Shown here: piece by piece, positions 25,543-37,800 of the stretch | Numbering within the stretch: the stretch's first letter is position 1 | Layout: each line of letters opens with the position of its first letter | From: Paracentrotus lividus | Lineage: Eukaryota; Echinodermata; Echinoidea; Camarodonta; Echinidae | Direction: 5' to 3' | Length of the DNA: 64,000 nt | Assembly: GCA_940671915.1 (NCBI GenBank) | Contig: CALNVZ010003435.1 | Location: 1,935,117-1,999,116 of the forward strand | The notes under the pieces: model-generated | What the model was told of the DNA's origin: nothing | Databases searched by the model: none | Seen by the model: the letters and a program-made list of their open reading frames with translations, nothing else | Made by a program: the position numbers and the translations under genes

Positions 25543-25825
25543 ACAGGGGTGATATTCCTCCTATTTTAATCGGAATTCTGATTTATTTTTTTTTTTGATT
25601 TTTTTTTTATAATTTTTTTTCATTTTTTTCCTTTTCTCCAGGTATGCACAAAATTGCACATTTTAAAGTCCCAAAATACAAAAAGTCCCTACCGTGTGAG
25701 CGGGGACACCCCCTCACACCCCCTTCCCGCCTCGGTCGCTTCGCTCCCTCGCTAATAAGTATGTATATATTTTTTTTTTCAAGAGTGAATATGTCTATTT
25801 TTTCAAGAGTGAATATCACCCCTGA
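25543..25825. mobile_element. MITE-like element inserted in a (GTA)n tract
   Basis: CAGGGGTGATATTC at the left end (about 25544) and GAATATCACCCCTG at the right end (about 25811-25824) form terminal inverted repeats. GTA/AGT repeats lie on both sides (25522-25542 and 25824-25836), as if a trinucleotide tract was split by insertion. Inside, two copies of a TTTTTTCAAGAGTGAATAT-like motif sit near the right end. Confidence 0.7.
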
Positions 25826-27407
25826 GTAGTAGTAGTTGTTGTTGTTGTTATTGTTGTTGTGGTAGGTATATCAGCAGCAGTAGAATGAGTATCATTTCAT
25901 AGTACTAGAGTAGAGATTATTTCATAAATATAGTAATAACTAATGCCAAAAAGCAGTTAATAACGATACAACTACGTGGGTTGCAAAATATTTATCATAG
26001 ACCAAGAAGGTAAAAGGAAATTCAATATTATTTTCACACAAATTATAGGTTCGTACATTTCCTCTGTTTGACACTGAGTTTGTTGAGTTTCGGTATGTTT
26101 ACATTTTCAGTATTATATATCACAAAATGAATGAATGTGTATTTTAACATTATCTCACAAGCGTGAATACATCTCATAAACTTATGTAGAAATATTATGT
26201 ATGTCATTTCAAAACAAATATAGTCGTTCACTGTCGTTTAAAGTATTTTCTTCTATTATGTAATCAATGATCGTGATTCATTTTGTATGTAAATAGTATC
26301 AAAGCTTTAATCAGAAAGTTGTATGTAAGTTCTTTATTATCACTTGCTATGAAAATAAATGCTCTCGTGTTTTATTAAAAGGACTATATTGTAATCATGA
26401 TTTATTTTGAATTGTCGTCATTGTATCTTTTAACATAATGTAATATGGCATCATACAGTTACAATAATTTTAATACATATACACAACATTAGAGTATAAA
26501 ATTCGTCATTATTTCAAAGGAGCAACGAACTTCATGAGATGTTGATCAAATAGATAGCAAAATATAAATATAAATGTAGTGAGAAATGAGAAATAAAATG
26601 TCAAATAGTTTCTTTTATGAGTAATAACCGCCAAACTGTGATTATAAACGTTGGTATACCATGTCATTATAGTTATTTTGTTATTTTTGTTTTAGTCTTA
26701 TTTAAACCGATCTTTCCTCACAATACAAGTTCCCTTGGGTGATAATGATGACAATTATTATAGTCATTATTCTAAATGTTGAATTTGTAGGCCTATTGTG
26801 TATGATCATGGCCGGTTTACAATGTTCAATATTACTTTCCTTGTTCTCCATTTATTCTCCTTGTTAACAATTCCCTACTTTCTTCGTTTTCCCAAAAGGT
26901 GAACAAAAAAGTAAGAAAAAAATGTATCCGTGTCAAATTTTGAGGTTGTTGTTCTAGCTCTGTCGAGGGTTAATTTAAATTAAGAGCTCCTTTTTGCCCG
27001 AATACTTCTCTCCCCGTTTCTTACTCTTCCATCATGTTCACCGCCCGAAGGTTCCCCGGGCGAGTCGGGGGGCCCTCCTGCTCAACATCACTCTCTATGA
27101 AGGATTTCTTATTTGGGGAAAATAATGTAACATAGGCCTTATTTTTCCCTTTTCCGCCTCGGGATGAGAATTTATCACTGTTAGAAACTGTCACAGAATA
27201 TCTGGAAGCCAAGGGCAGTGCGTGTTGCCTATTATGCATTATGGGCCTTGCAGGCTGTGCTCTGTAGTAGATCTTCTCGGGTTTTGAGCAACATCCTTAG
27301 GAAATGATTAGGCAGAATGTGTGTATGGATCTCTTTATATATATATATTATGTAAAAAGAACAAAGACATCTAGGGTGTTGGAGAGAGTGATAGAAAGAG
27401 CGTGTGT

Positions 27408-27408
<1 letters not shown>

Positions 27409-27443
<35 letters not shown>

Positions 27444-27454
27444 GAGAGAGAGAG
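27409..27454. repeat. (GA)n microsatellite
   Basis: GA dinucleotides with two GATA interruptions. Confidence 0.9.
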
Positions 27455-27589
27455 AAGGAAGGAGAGAGTGTATATTTTGTGAAGCTTCAGATAATAAGTA
27501 GTGCCTCTGAAGACTGAAGCCTCGCAGAATTTAAACCATTTTTTTTTCATGGCGACGAGTTGGAAAAAAGTTATTCCCTATTCTCTCTC

Positions 27590-27750
27590 TCCCACACGCA
27601 CACACACACACACACACACACAACCTCACCCACCAACCCAGACACACAGACACCAACCCACCCAGACACAGACACACGCACCCACACAGACACAGACTCA
27701 TATACTCTCTCTCACACACACATACGCACACACACACACACACACACCCT
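27590..27750. repeat. (CA)n microsatellite and C/A-rich tract
   Basis: CA runs interspersed with CACACCC units. Low-complexity frames on both strands are artefacts of the repeat. Confidence 0.9.
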
Positions 27751-28319
27751 CATACATAAACACACCCTCACAACCTCACACCATCTAGTCTTTCTTTTCG
27801 TCTCTGTCACAAAACCCGATCCTCATCCTCACCTTCTCGCACACGCACACGCACACCCACCCACCCTGACCCTCACTTTCCCGTCAACACCCGTTCCCTT
27901 CTTACCTCTCTCCCTCTATCTACCACTCCTGTTAACATGAGTAACGGGGGTAATGAGTATGGTAATGTATGCTCTGTTTGCAAAAGGAAGAGCAAACGTG
28001 AATTAAACATCATTCTGGTGAGGGCGGAAAGGGCTCGAGTTAATACGGTGACACACTATTCTTCATTGGATAATCATTGCCCCATGCAACAATTTACCCT
28101 CTATCTGTGTCGCAAACGGGACGTCCCCTTTTTCGATGCAAACAGGCGACAGTATTGTTCAGTAAAAGAGATACTCATTATAATTGCTAGTTTAGAGATT
28201 ATTGATGAATTATACTTCGATAATGCAAGTCTTTGGAATATTTTTAGGTTGACTTTGTTTTTGTTTACGGACAGTTGTTTTCAGTTGGAGGAAAAATCAG
28301 AGAAAAAGATTAGACATAA

Positions 28320-28323
28320 TTCC

Positions 28324-28371
<48 letters not shown>

Positions 28372-28490
28372 TATCGTCATCATCAAATAACCATCATTAT
28401 CATTACTGTCATTCTGCACGATCATCAGCACAATTCCATCAAATTATCATCATCATCCGATTGCCATCATTGTCATCATTATCATCTTCG
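28320..28490. repeat. (ATC)n microsatellite
   Basis: ATC/CAT trinucleotides, pure at 28326-28370 and interrupted afterwards. It produces a poly-His stretch in an open frame that has no other support. Confidence 0.9.
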
Positions 28491-28514
28491 TAGGTAACTT
28501 TAAATTATACCGTA

Positions 28515-28655
28515 TCAGGACAACTTCCCTCTGGACAATTACCCCAGGACAACTACCCCCAAGAAATAGGGTTAGGGTTAGGTGTACAGTTAGGGGTTAG
28601 ATTTTGGCGGGGTAGTTGTCCGTGGGTAATTGTCCAGGGGTAGTTGTCCTCGAAC
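28515..28655. mobile_element. Small inverted-repeat element with GGACAACTACCCC ends
   Basis: The left side reads AGGACAACTTCC, GGACAATTACCCC, AGGACAACTACCCCC; the right side carries the reverse complements (GGGGTAGTTGTCC, GGGTAATTGTCC, GGGGTAGTTGTCCT). The centre has GGGTTAGGGTTAGG, a two-unit telomere-like string that is probably coincidental. No coding capacity. Confidence 0.7.
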
Positions 28656-31600
28656 CAAATTATAAACCAATTACGCCAACACCTGACTGACAACAGACTG
28701 AACATGAATTCCAGATGTGGCTAGATTAACGATTCTAATTTCTAGTCTGGACGATTCCTGAATTGCACGAGCATGAGGCACGCCCTCTTCGGGCAAGATC
28801 AGTAATCTTAATTAGCTTTATTTTTTGCAGCCAAAAAATATCCATCCTTACTTCACTGTTAATGTGTATAAATACAAATAGTATGTGATTAAGTGGCGTA
28901 TCCAAGATGCCTCATCAAATTGGGGTGGGCGAATTAAGGTTTTGCTGCCCCCTCTCCCCCAATTTTCGAGCTAGCAGACATTAACAAATGTTACCATCTG
29001 TCTTTTTGCGCCCCCTTGCTGATTCAACTTAAGGGGACGTCAGCCCTGGGATTTTATTGGTTAAAAAAAGATGAAAATGAAATAGAATATCAGGGAAGGT
29101 TTGTAGAAAAACTTTCAAGAGATGTTATTAGTATCTAAACTTTGATCACACGATTTGCGAACTGCTTTCCTTTTATAGTAAACTACATCGTTTGTCTCTT
29201 TCATGGTTCTTATTGAAAGTATACAGGTATGTACTTATATACAGGTGCATAATGACATAATGATATGCATTATTATTTTATATACTTAATTTCTCCTTTT
29301 GAAAAAACAACAATTTGTGGGATTTACATTAACACGCGGGAGAGCATCTCGCAAATGACGTCACAAAATAAAAAACTTTAATAAGTTCGTTTTCCTTTGA
29401 TCATGTCGATGGATTTTCTTCAAGACTTGACTGCTATTTTTCTTTCTTTGTTTTGCTTTTTAATACCAATTAACTTCTAGAATGGACTACACATTTAACC
29501 CATCTGGCATGTTGTCAACGTACAACTGTAAAACAGAAACGTAACACTGATTGTCTTGCATAATATAAATGATTATAATTTATTCATACCAGTCATAATA
29601 TTGCATTCAAAAGGATTTGACATCATACGGGAAAATCGGAGATATACAAATCTATTATAACTCTATGTGACGAATATGGTGGCTACGGATTACTTCTAAG
29701 ATTCTATCAATTATCTTTTCTTCAGTGTCATTTGGTGTAGGTTTGCTTGATCGTGAAAGTACAGTATAGTACTTTTGAATTTTCTAAATAGATGAGAAAA
29801 ATAATGTTATCCCTATACAAACAAATCGCCCTTGCCATCAAGTCAGTCGTATCAACTGCCATCAATACTCTCATTTATCTCATTAAAAATAATAATTAAT
29901 AAACTTGAACATTCATAAGTTAAATTTTCGAGAACTCTAGTTGGAAATCAGTTGACAGTTATTGGCTAATAATAGATAATAATAATAATATAGACTTCTT
30001 GTTGTGAAGTGTGGAAAACAAGGACAATTTAACAACAGCAGCACGTCACGTTTGGCCTATTCTTAGAATGTACGTATTTACCGACATACACTATGTCAAC
30101 ATATTATATTTTCTGATAAAACACGGATATTAAGTTGAATGTATCAATTGTCTATGTAGAATGCCTCTGACAAACATATTTAGTCAGGGACAACCATCTG
30201 GAAGTGTACAAAAATCCAAACCGATGGGGACAAAAGAGGGCTCACTTCTAAAATGAATCTTTCCCCAACTTTGAGTTCCCCCGTTTTTAGTGACGTGTTG
30301 GGAGACACAATATATTAATGACATTACTTGATGTTAGACAAAATACTAGTAGTCATTAATTTTTTTCCTTCTTATTCTATATGGTACCTTAAAACCATAT
30401 CTAATGGAAAATTAAGTTTACTAAAATATATTCATATAACATTCAACAAGTATACAAACTAGTACAATAATTTAACGGATGGAGAGATATACTCGTATAC
30501 TCTGTGTGACAATCTATTGCGCCAATATAAGAAGAATATACATTGAAATTAAATGAGATAGAGATAGAGAGAGAGGGGGTGTAGGGGGAAGAGAGAGGTG
30601 GGATGAACGAGAGAGAAACATAAAGAAAGACATTACATATACAAACAAATAGACAAAGAGAGAGAAACACAATCAGAATTTGTATGGCATTACTTGTCAA
30701 TACGCTAAACACAAATATACGACATTATATCAACACGACATAAATAATGAGTTATCTCACAAACAACTCGTTGAAAAAAAGAAGAAAAAAAAAAAGAAGA
30801 AGATAAATCTGAAATATTTATGTAAAAACGTCCATACAATTGCAATTTTTGGGTGGAATTTAAAAGACCACTACCATTCTGCATCAAATTGATTTACTAG
30901 AGGAAGCACAATGATAAAGGTCTATATGGGAATGAATATCATTTCTAGTTATGATAGTGGGAATCAAAGAATATTTATTAGTTATAATAAAAGTGAATAA
31001 ACGCAGTGGTATATACGGAATACTAGTATGAGAGCGACTTTCTTCATTATGACTATCTGAATTGCGGCTATCACAAATATAGTCAAGCTTTCTTCATGTA
31101 TTTGTTCTTTGTCACTTGGCGTTGGTGCAGAAAGAGGATTTCAAACTAAAATAATTAAAAACTCCAAAATAAGCTGAAATTAAACAATAAGTATGATAAT
31201 TATATCAGGAAACAACAAAATGCACCTTACTTGTTCATATTCTTTGGTATTTATGCATGTATATGTAAATTATAAAGTTTGTTTGTTTAGAGTTGTTATT
31301 ATAGTTGTTTTACAACTCTATAAACGATTTAATCATTCAGAAATGTTGCATAAACAAACCTTGTAAAAAAATGTAACTGGTGTGTAACTGATTTGTAACT
31401 TATTTAAGAAACACAATTAACTAAACAAAAAAAGAGCATATGATACCGACTAACAGACGACAAAAAAAGTGAAGGGTATAAAAGGGCAAAATAAAAAATA
31501 TTGTTACAGTGAGACCAGAAGAGGAGACTATGCCCTCTTATGAAAATTGCTGATGTAAAAAATAATAACACAAACAAACAACCAACAACACATTATATGG

Positions 31601-31791
31601 ATGTGGACAGAATAATTCCAAAATGCTACATTTTTTTAAAATCATAGTTTATTATGTTATCTTCTGAGTGTACCCCCTCTCCATATCCGTTTACTTAGAG
31701 TTATATTCTCATCATAATATGTCACAATATGAATCAAATTCGAAGAAAAAAAATAAGACTCTACGTTCCTCATGCAAAATGAATTTCACTA

Positions 31792-32945
31792 CCGGGTGAG
31801 CAAAAAAAAACAACAAAAAAACACCCAAAACAACAACCAACGGTCTATTATGATTTCTGAGGAATTAAAATCGATGAACAGATAACTATTATGACTTGAA
31901 AGAGCATTTTCCGGTGAATAATTTGATACCAATTTTGTGTGGTAGCTTTACGCTTGGAAAAACAGGAGGAATTGTTTAGTGTGATGTAAAATACCGTTTG
32001 TGCCAAAGACTTCATTGTTTGAAGCAAGCAGATAACTTGCAATTGTTAATCCATGCATTATTTATATACATTTACGTTCATGCATTCCATCCCAAAACAC
32101 CAACTGACACATTTTTCCCCAAAATATCTCTATAGATATTTTGGCAAAAATATCATCAAAAATGTGATCAAACATTTCATCAAGGAACAAAGGGACACTG
32201 ACCAGTGCCATAAATTATCCGAATGCTATCTCAGTGAATAAATGGTTAATGAATTATTCATTTGAAAGAAAAAATCGTGCTCACTTTTTGAAAGCCAACA
32301 TTCTGTCTTTAATAACATGTAAATTGCCAACTGGTTTAAACCCACTTTAATTAATACCCGTTTGGTTTCGTCTCATTCCACATGGCACAATTCCATTTTG
32401 TCTATAATAAATTCGTGTAATTACCCTTTGGTCTAATTGTCACTTTGCCTATTCACCATTTTTTCTAATTCCAATTTCGTCTACTGTCCATTTCGTCTTA
32501 TGTCCACTTGGTCTAACATCATTTGGTAAATTCCTGCCCATATGGTACTTAAAAATCAAAGAATTGCACCATCTGCTTTCAGAGCAATTGTATATATATC
32601 TAATAAAAAAAGTTTAGTATCAATTCTCATTTTAATTAAATTGAAAAATGTATTTTGCAATGAATGTTTATACTGCAACTCTTGTCGGAATATATGACTT
32701 TACGGACTTTGGGATCAATTCAAAGCAGCTTTTGGCACAAATCAAATTTTACATCACACCAAAGAAAACCTCCTAATTATCTGAACGTAAATATATACCA
32801 CATAAAAATGTTATAAAATTATTTGGGAGAAGATATTCCGAGAAGATGCTCTTTCTGGACATAATATAATAGCTATGTGCTCATAACAGGGTTTTTCAAT
32901 AAAATTGACAGTTTTTGAAGTATTTAGGTTTTTCTGTTCACTCGG
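31792..32945. mobile_element. TA-flanked foldback element, relative of the one at 16520
   Basis: The left end CCGGGTGAGCAAAAA pairs with the right end TTTTTCTGTTCACTCGG, each bordered by TA (31790-31791, 32946-32947). Subterminal blocks also pair: 31926-32035 on the left with about 32690-32830 on the right. The left block, with TTTTGTGTGG and CTTTACGCTTGGA, matches 16643-16680. Weaker inverted similarity extends outward to 31757 and 32974 (GACTCTA / TAGAGTC), so ends may be nested. No transposase. Confidence 0.75.
32360..32530. repeat. Degenerate tandem repeat around TTTGGTCTAATTGTCC
   Basis: Successive 16- to 20-base units vary on TTTCGTCTACTGTCCA / TTTGGTCTAATTGTCA. They sit inside the foldback element at 31792-32945. 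A related piece is at about 5980-6010. Confidence 0.6.
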
Positions 32946-33245
32946 TAGAATGAAATTCATTCTAGTTTAGAGTCCTTTGTAAATGACATGTAACTGTACT
33001 GTTCAGATCAGACTTGAGAGATATATATATACGATGCAGCTAACCCATAGATAATAGTCTTAATTCAAATGAATAAATTGAGTAAGCTTTCAGAAGACAA
33101 ATGAATTTCAATATTGACATGAGTTTCATTCAGACGAACTCATGGATTCGTTCACACTATGTGGTTAATCAAATAAATGTCCTCACATTATTTTCAGAAA
33201 ACAGCTCAAATTCACTGTACATGTACAACAGGTGTTCGCTCGTAT

Positions 33246-33440
33246 AGGGTGGTATCTCACTTCGCGGAAACAACTTTAAAACAAATTTGAGACGGATTTG
33301 TCAGCATGGCTTTGCCATAGCTCAGTCTTCTCTGTTTCCTCTGTCTCCTCTGTCTCCTCAGTTTTGAGACGGATTTGTCACCATTGCTTTGCCATAGCTC
33401 TGTCTCCTCAGTTTCCTATGTTACGGAGACGTTTCTAATA
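33246..33440. mobile_element. Truncated copy of the AGGGTGGTATCTCACTTCGC element, with internal tandem repeat
   Basis: The left 20 bases are the terminal repeat of the complete element at 38374-38639, but no right end is found. After it, a block beginning GAGACGGATTTGTCA and containing GCTTTGCCATAGCTC is repeated about 78 bases later (33287 and 33365 areas), with CTCTGTCTCC units between. Confidence 0.65.
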
Positions 33441-34003
33441 CTTTTTATACATGACGCAATTGATACCTCCCTTAGGCTCCGTTTCTGATCAAATGTATAT
33501 CGCACAAAATTCAAGAAATCGACAATATTCACTGTCTTTTATTAATATGATGACAAAGCGTCCGCAAAACTTCGTTCCTTTCTGATGTCATCGAAGCGAT
33601 CGTTCAAACGAATCGTCTTATACCAACACCTTATTCGTGAAATTTCATGTCAAATCTACTGACAACGAATTGCGAAACGGGAAACTACATGAATAATGTG
33701 CCTTCAGAAAAACAATAATCCAATAATATATACCTGATTCTAAAGAGCACGCCAAACACTCGTCTAATAAGGGCACGGTTTGAAGCATGATCTTAGTTCT
33801 TTCACCAACCATACTGATTTCGGTCCCGGCGCCTTGACATAATTGCTGTGAGGTCTACATTGGATATGCTTGGAAGGTTTCGTTGCAGGATATATCGCCA
33901 ACCATCACGATCATGCTACGATATGGAAGAGAGGACAGTTAACATACGATGACAACACGATGTAGCGTTAATAAGGAGGAATATTTGGCTAGAGACGGTT
34001 AAC

Positions 34004-34009
34004 TTTATT
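34004..34009 (-). terminator. Candidate polyadenylation signal AATAAA (NETO)
   Basis: TTTATT on the + strand reads AATAAA on the NETO strand, about 124 bases past the NETO stop. A short 3' UTR would result; more distal signals cannot be excluded. Confidence 0.45.
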
Positions 34010-34132
34010 GGAAGTTCGCTACTTTATCAAAATTGCAATGACGCCCAAGGTTCATTCACGTTAAATTTGGCATTCTTTGTAGATAAAATACACACATGAA
34101 GCATACGTAACCAGAGGAGTTTGAAGAAAACC

Positions 34133-34692
34133 CTACACATGTACTTGTATATCCTTGCTAGGATGTTTGTGAACCGTTCTCGGATGATCGCTAAAAGATT
34201 GTCTTGTCCAAACATTATTAACATTGGCTCTGGTTAGCCTTCCTTCGCTGTTCCCAGAACTACCTTGTCCATGTACACTTCCAATCCTATCCATCATATG
34301 TTCCACGTAGTCACTAACTTGTGAGGTCAGCGAAGACCTCCCCGTTCCAAGATGGCGGCTAGCAGGAGGCGCGGTATTATTACAAGTGGTGAAATTATTA
34401 TCGTCTGTGTAAGTTTGTTTGTTCCACACTGTGTAATTTGTATTTTCGCGCTCTGCTACAGGGCTGAGTTCTTGCGCGTCCGCGTTCGCTTCGTTGTCCA
34501 TCATATATTGAACAGCTTGTTTTTCAGCTTTTCGTCGTGTCGACATCGCTTTGGCTCGTTCTCGAGTTCGTAACCATGAATGACGACACGTGAGACATAT
34601 AGTGATGAGTGTCACCAGGAAGATAATAGACATCATGCATCCTAATACGGCATCGATTTTTCCATTCAACAATGAAACAGTGTTCTCCGGCT
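34133..34692 (-). CDS. neto: NETO exon 9: transmembrane helix and cytoplasmic tail
   Basis: Acceptor TCATTTCAG; incoming phase 1 completes Glu342. The helix runs about from AVLGCMMSIIFLVTLITI to CLTC. It is followed by a basic stop-transfer stretch (RHSWLRTRERAKAMSTRRK), then an acidic, Ser/Asn/Thr-rich tail with a tyrosine in NTNYTVW. Stop TAG is at 34133-34135. The last residues are DIQVHV; the Val-x-Val end would fit a class II PDZ ligand, which is inference. The tail is entirely in one exon. Confidence 0.93.
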
Positions 34693-34815
34693 CTGAAATG
34701 ATAATAAAAACCCATCAAATTATATAGACATATAACATATCGTGTAAGTACTATTTTTTCTATATTATTTAAAAACAACTACATGTACGTGTGAACTCCA
34801 ATTTAAATTAATTCG

Positions 34816-34873
<58 letters not shown>

Positions 34874-37800
34874 GATGAAAAATTATGGGTGTGAAAACAT
34901 AGGAATATCGAAATTTATATTTGTCCAACAAGGGGCTAGGTTGTCTTTATAAGGGCCTCAAAGTATAGGCATAACCGATATTATGATGTTGAAATGAAAC
35001 AATATAAAGTTTTTGAAACATACAATTTTAAGAATATCAGGGTGCCGTGTTATCTGTATGGATGGCTATCGAATTAAATGGATATTTGAAACATATGGGT
35101 ACATATTTATATATAAGTCGAAACAGGGGTGTCGAAATGTATGGTTGTCGAGCTATAAGGGTGTGTAAATATATGAATGACGAAACATACACGTGTAGAA
35201 ATATCTCGATGTCAAAATACATGTACTGTATATGAGTGTCGAAATGTGTTGATATTGAGATAAAGGGAAGTGTAGAAATATAGTGAAGTGCATATGTAGA
35301 AATATATGGATGACGAAACATACAGGTGTAGAAATATATGGATGACGAAACAAACAGATGTAGAAATATATGGATGACGAAACATACAGATATAGAAATA
35401 TATGGATGACGAAACATACAGATATAGAAATATATGGATGACGAAACATACAAATGTAGAAATATATGGATGACGAAACATACAAATGTAGAAATATATG
35501 GATGCCGCAACATACAGGTGTAGAAATATATGGATGACAAAACATACAGATGTAGAAATATATGGATGACGAAACATACAGATGTAGAAATATATGGATG
35601 CCGAAACATACAAGATGTAGAAAATATATGATGCCGAAACATAAGATGTAGAAATATATGGATGCCGAACATACAGGTGTAGAATATATGGATGACGAAA
35701 CATACAGATGTAGAAAATTATATGGATGACAAAACATACAGCATGAGAAATATATGGATGACGAAACATACAGATGTAGAAATATATGGATGACGAAACA
35801 TACAGATTGTAGAAATATAATGGATGACGAAACATACAGATGTAGAAATATATGGATGCCGAAATATACAGTGTAGAAATATATGGATGACGAAACATAC
35901 AGATGTAGAAATATATGGATGACGAACATACAGATGTAGAAATATATGGATGACGAAACATACAGTGTTAGAAATATATGGATGCCGAAAATACAGATGT
36001 AGACATATATGGATGACAAAACATACAGATGTGAAATATATGGATGCCGAAACATACAGGGTAGATATATATGGATGACGAAACATACAGATGTAGAAAT
36101 ATATGGATGACGAAACATACAGGTGTAGAAATATATGGATGCCGAAACATACAGATGTAGACATATATGGATGACAAAACATACAGATGTAGAAATATAT
36201 GGATGCCGAAACATACAGGTGTAGATATATATGGATGACGAAACATACAAATGTAGAAATATATGGATGACGAAACATACAGATGTAGAAATATATGGAT
36301 GCCGAAACATACAGATGTAGAAATATATTGAGGACGAAACATACAGATGTAGAAATATATGGATGACGAAACATACAGATGTAGAAATATATGAATGACG
36401 AAACATACAGGTGTAGACATATATGGATGACGAAACATACAGATGTAGAAATATATGGATGCCGAAACATACAGGTGTAGAAATATATGGATGCCGAAAC
36501 ATACAGTGTATGAATATATAGATGACGAAACATACGGGTGTTAAGTTATACGGTTGTCGAAACATACGGGTGGAGTAATGTATTGATGTCAAAATACAGG
36601 AGTGATGAAATAAATATCGAAATGCAGGACTGTCAAAATATAGGGATGTTGAAACATACAGATGTGTGTACATGGGTGTTGAAATGTATTGGTGTCGAGA
36701 TATGGTGTCGAATAGGGGCAGAATTTAAAAAGGTTTGTTGAAGTATTTATGTAGATGCTGAAATAGAAGGATAACAATGACTATGGTGGTTTCAAATATA
36801 AAGACGTACAAATAAGTTGTGGACGAAAAGTAATGAATTCCAAATATACGTACATGTATGTCAAAAGAGGACGATATTGACATTATATGGTTATCGAAAT
36901 ATGGTTTAGTTTATATATAGGGGCGGCAAAATGTACATGTATGTGGTTACAAGTGTCGAACAAAGGATCATAGAACATATAAGTAAAGTATTTAAACGCA
37001 AATTCAAAAGGTTTTTGCTTGATATTTGTACTGTTCCTCTTCTAGATATTATAATCGCCCTATCTTATTTCTTTGATTTCGTCGTTATCCTTTAGCTTGT
37101 AGTTTAAATGTGATGTATGTTTTTTTGTATTATGGTTATGCAATTCAAAGTCTGTTCACTATAACGTTGGAAATATACTTTACATGACTATTTTTTTTAA
37201 ATAAATCCCCCAATATTTCACCAGAGATGCCACCATTACGGAATAATTATAACATTAGAAATTAGAACGCGAATAACGCAAATAGTTGGAAAAGCTAAGA
37301 CAAGTGACTTCTCCCTAGAGAAAGCATGAATAATAACATTTTGCTCCGTCATTCAATTTTGGGAATGCGTTCAAATCAATAGTTTTCTTTTTCTTGTTAA
37401 CAAGACATTTGTTTCAGATGTTTTAACTATTTGCTTTATTCGCGTTCTAATTTCTAATGTTTTAATTATTCCGCAGTGTTGGCATCTCTGTTTCACTCTG
37501 ATTGCATTGAAGAATAAATTACTTATGCTTTTATTGCATTTGATGAATGTACTTTTTTGTCTGAAATATGACATACACTGAAATTAAAACTGAAATGATA
37601 AGTAAAACATTTATGCTAGCAGTGATATCCATGTCTCTTACAACCGATGTGTTGGCTCAGTGGATAGAGCGTTCGCCTCATAATCGGGAGGTCATGGGTT
37701 CGAGCCCCGGCCGCGTCATACCAAAAGACGTTAAAAAATGGTAGTTGCTGCTTCCCTGTTTGGCGTTCAACAAGAGGGGGATAGAGCAACGTCCTTCTGG

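Larger units (their letters stand above)
23991..34003. other. Intergenic region between KCTD (+) and NETO (-); no gene recognised
   Basis: The two genes converge tail to tail here. Contents are microsatellites (25522-25542, 27409-27454, 27590-27745, 28320-28490), several inverted-repeat elements and unique AT-rich sequence. Open frames in the CA and ATC microsatellites translate to low-complexity peptides and are not genes. Confidence 0.75.

Noticed and set aside
27501-27940. Open frames of 95 and 126 aa on + and 70 aa on -
   Set aside because: Entirely low-complexity His/Thr/Pro or Cys/Val peptides from a CA microsatellite.
27937-28497. 186-aa frame ending in poly-His
   Set aside because: Includes an ATC microsatellite; no recognisable domain, no splice or codon-use support.
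28566-28580. GGGTTAGGGTTAGG, telomere-like
   Set aside because: Only two units, located inside a small inverted-repeat element, with no extension.
34352-34573. 73-aa plus-strand frame over NETO exon 9
   Set aside because: Antisense shadow of the NETO cytoplasmic tail.
35270-36545. Regular 32-bp periodicity resembling a CRISPR array
   Set aside because: Units are directly contiguous with no unique spacers, the context is an animal intron, and no cas genes exist.
35153-36673. Minus-strand open frames of 506, 271, 249, 211 and 156 aa rich in His, Ile, Tyr and Ser
   Set aside because: They are translations of the 32-bp minisatellite in three frames. The unit length is not a multiple of three, and there is no start context, splice support or conserved domain.
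37645-37720. Functional initiator or elongator tRNA-Met gene
   Set aside because: A and B boxes fit, but the sequence continues into a SINE body with no terminating T run or clear acceptor stem.
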